From the NCBI RefSeq assembly GCF_000383615.1, contig NZ_KB911587.1, positions 1-64,000 of the forward strand: a stretch of 64,000 bases of DNA, given 5' to 3'. The translations under genes and the position numbers were made by a program. Every line of letters begins with the position of its first letter. Position 1 is the stretch's first letter. The notes under the pieces were generated by a model that searched no databases, was not told where the DNA came from, and saw only the letters and a program-made list of their open reading frames with translations. The stretch is from Streptomyces canus 299MFChir4.1 (GTDB lineage: Bacteria > Actinomycetota > Actinomycetes > Streptomycetales > Streptomycetaceae). This document shows, piece after piece, positions 63,146 through 64,000 of this stretch.

Positions 63146-64000
63146 TCAGGCCAGGTGGGCCATCGCCTCCGTCGGGTGGTGCAGCGGGTCCGTGTCGTGG
63201 GTGCCGTGCGGCCAGCCCGCCCGGTACACGGTGTCGAGGTAGCGTTCGCCGAGGTCCGGGGCGATCGCCACCGCGGTGAGGCCGCGGCGGCCGTGGGCGG
63301 ACAGCCACTGGTGGGCGCCGCTGACGACCGTGCCGGTGGAGCCGCCGAACAGGAAGCCCCGAGCCGCCAGCCCGCGGCAGACCTGGAGGGTGTCCGGTTC
63401 CTCGACGAGGACCACGTCGTCGATGTACGACTTGTCGAGCAGCTGCGGCGGCACGCTCGTGCCGAGACCCGGGATCAGACGGACGCCCGGCGGCCCGCCG
63501 AAGGTGACCGAGCCGACGCTGTCGACGGCGACGATCCGCACCGGGCGCCGCCACTGCCAGAACCAGCGGGCGCAGCCCATCAGGGTCCCGGTGGTGCCGG
63601 CCCCGACGAACAGCACGTCCAGGTCCGGGAAGCGGCGCGCGATCTCCGGCGCCGTGGTGCGGTAGTGCGCCCGCCAGTTCCCCTGGTTGCTGTACTGGTT
63701 GAGCCACACGTACCGCTCGTCCGAGGCGCACAGCGCCCGCACGTACGCGAGCCGGGCGCCCAGGTAGCCGTCGTGCAGGTCGGGTTCCCTGACCACGTGC
63801 ACCCGGGTGCCGAGTGACTCCATCAGCCGGATCGTCAGCAGGTTGCACCGGGTGTCGGTCACGCACAGGAACCGGTAGCCCCGGCTCGCCGCGATCATGC
63901 TCAGGGCCACCCCCAGGTTCCCCGACGACGACTCGACCAGGACCGACCCGGGCCGCAGGGTGCCGTCGCGCTCGGCGGCGTTCACCATCTCGCGGGCCGC
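63146..64000 (-). CDS. SbnA-like PLP enzyme (diaminopropionate synthesis), 5' end outside the window
   Basis: The C-terminal 284 codons of a PLP enzyme of the cysteine-synthase fold; the frame stays open to the right edge. Motifs are VLVESSSGNLGVALSMIAASRGYRFLCVTD, VFVGAGTTGTLMGCARWF-like VLFVGAGTTGTLMGCARWF, SVGSVTFGGPPGVRLIPGLGTS and FLFGGSTGTVV. The SVTFGGPP...IPGLG stretch points to SbnA, which joins O-phosphoserine and glutamate in the route to L-2,3-diaminopropionate, rather than to ordinary cysteine synthase. An SbnB-like partner and a siderophore or peptide antibiotic cluster are expected just beyond the window. Confidence 0.87.
   Translation of the reverse strand, partial: AAREMVNAAERDGTLRPGSVLVESSSGNLGVALSMIAASRGYRFLCVTDTRCNLLTIRLMESLGTRVHVVREPDLHDGYLGARLAYVRALCASDERYVWLNQYSNQGNWRAHYRTTAPEIARRFPDLDVLFVGAGTTGTLMGCARWFWQWRRPVRIVAVDSVGSVTFGGPPGVRLIPGLGTSVPPQLLDKSYIDDVVLVEEPDTLQVCRGLAARGFLFGGSTGTVVSGAHQWLSAHGRRGLTAVAIAPDLGERYLDTVYRAGWPHGTHDTDPLHHPTEAMAHLA

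Noticed and set aside
62382..63242. Plus-strand gene over the repeat region
   Set aside because: The translation is repetitive Arg/Gly/Val-rich with no family match and overlaps the SbnA-like gene on the other strand.

Overview
The window is a chromosomal segment of a Streptomyces. The G+C content is very high with strong G/C bias at third codon positions. It carries a two-domain geosmin synthase, a subtilisin-inhibitor (SSI) family protein, a sugar importer without its own ATPase, a lincomycin/macrolide resistance pair arranged like lrm-mgt, and an actinobacterial cys operon with its short leader peptide. No rRNA, tRNA or CRISPR array was seen.

Layout. Positions 1-8.9 kb: a sulfonate/nitrate-type ABC permease and ATPase, geosmin synthase, a PDZ membrane protein, a LysE exporter, an M24 peptidase, a kinase-fold protein without its catalytic Asp, and a membrane protein. 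Positions 8.9-20.9 kb: the glycogen-to-trehalose genes treZ, treY and glgX/treX, all on the minus strand. Inserted among them are a DUF1707-FHA protein, two M14 carboxypeptidase paralogues flanking an SSI gene, and a decayed lipoamide-dehydrogenase-like pseudogene. Positions 21-24.6 kb: a copper amine oxidase apparently split into two secreted proteins, then a SAV2148-type HEPN protein.

Positions 24.7-34.1 kb hold the most unusual part. A DnaQ-like 3'-5' exonuclease gene is interrupted by an 8,641-bp element at 25031-33671. The element has perfect 12-bp inverted ends and a 6-bp direct repeat CGCCTT at each junction. Removing it together with one repeat restores a 240-codon frame. It encodes three overlapping tyrosine-recombinase-fold proteins and a small DUF6262-type protein (a Tn554/recombinase-in-trio style module). 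It also carries an ArsR-MFS pair with a 44-bp palindromic leaderless promoter, and an intact homologue of the very exonuclease it disrupts. The broken host frame runs into the element and ends in TGATG at the start codon of that replacement copy. The replacement copy has a changed recombination core.

Positions 34-40.7 kb: a YbaK-type deacylase, an EamA transporter with a divergent LysR regulator, a phosphotransferase and a sugar ABC operon. Positions 40.7-43 kb: an MLS resistance cassette. It has a leader peptide with an ErmD-leader-like THSVRMR motif, an attenuator-like region, an erm gene with a one-base frameshift, and a macrolide glycosyltransferase. Both transcription units share the same promoter architecture (A-tract, 4 bp, -35, 18 bp, -10) and look leaderless. 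Positions 43-47.6 kb: an MMPL transporter and three small metabolic or unknown genes. Positions 47.7-57.1 kb: a complete assimilatory sulfur operon, consisting of leader peptide, sir, a small zinc ribbon, cysH, cysC, cysD, cysN, ssuABC-type transporter genes and sirohydrochlorin chelatase. Positions 57-64 kb: a GNAT enzyme, a secreted protein of unknown role, a GAF regulator, an AidB-like acyl-CoA dehydrogenase, a non-coding stretch with degenerate repeats, and the partial end of an SbnA-like gene that suggests a diaminopropionate or siderophore cluster beyond the right edge.
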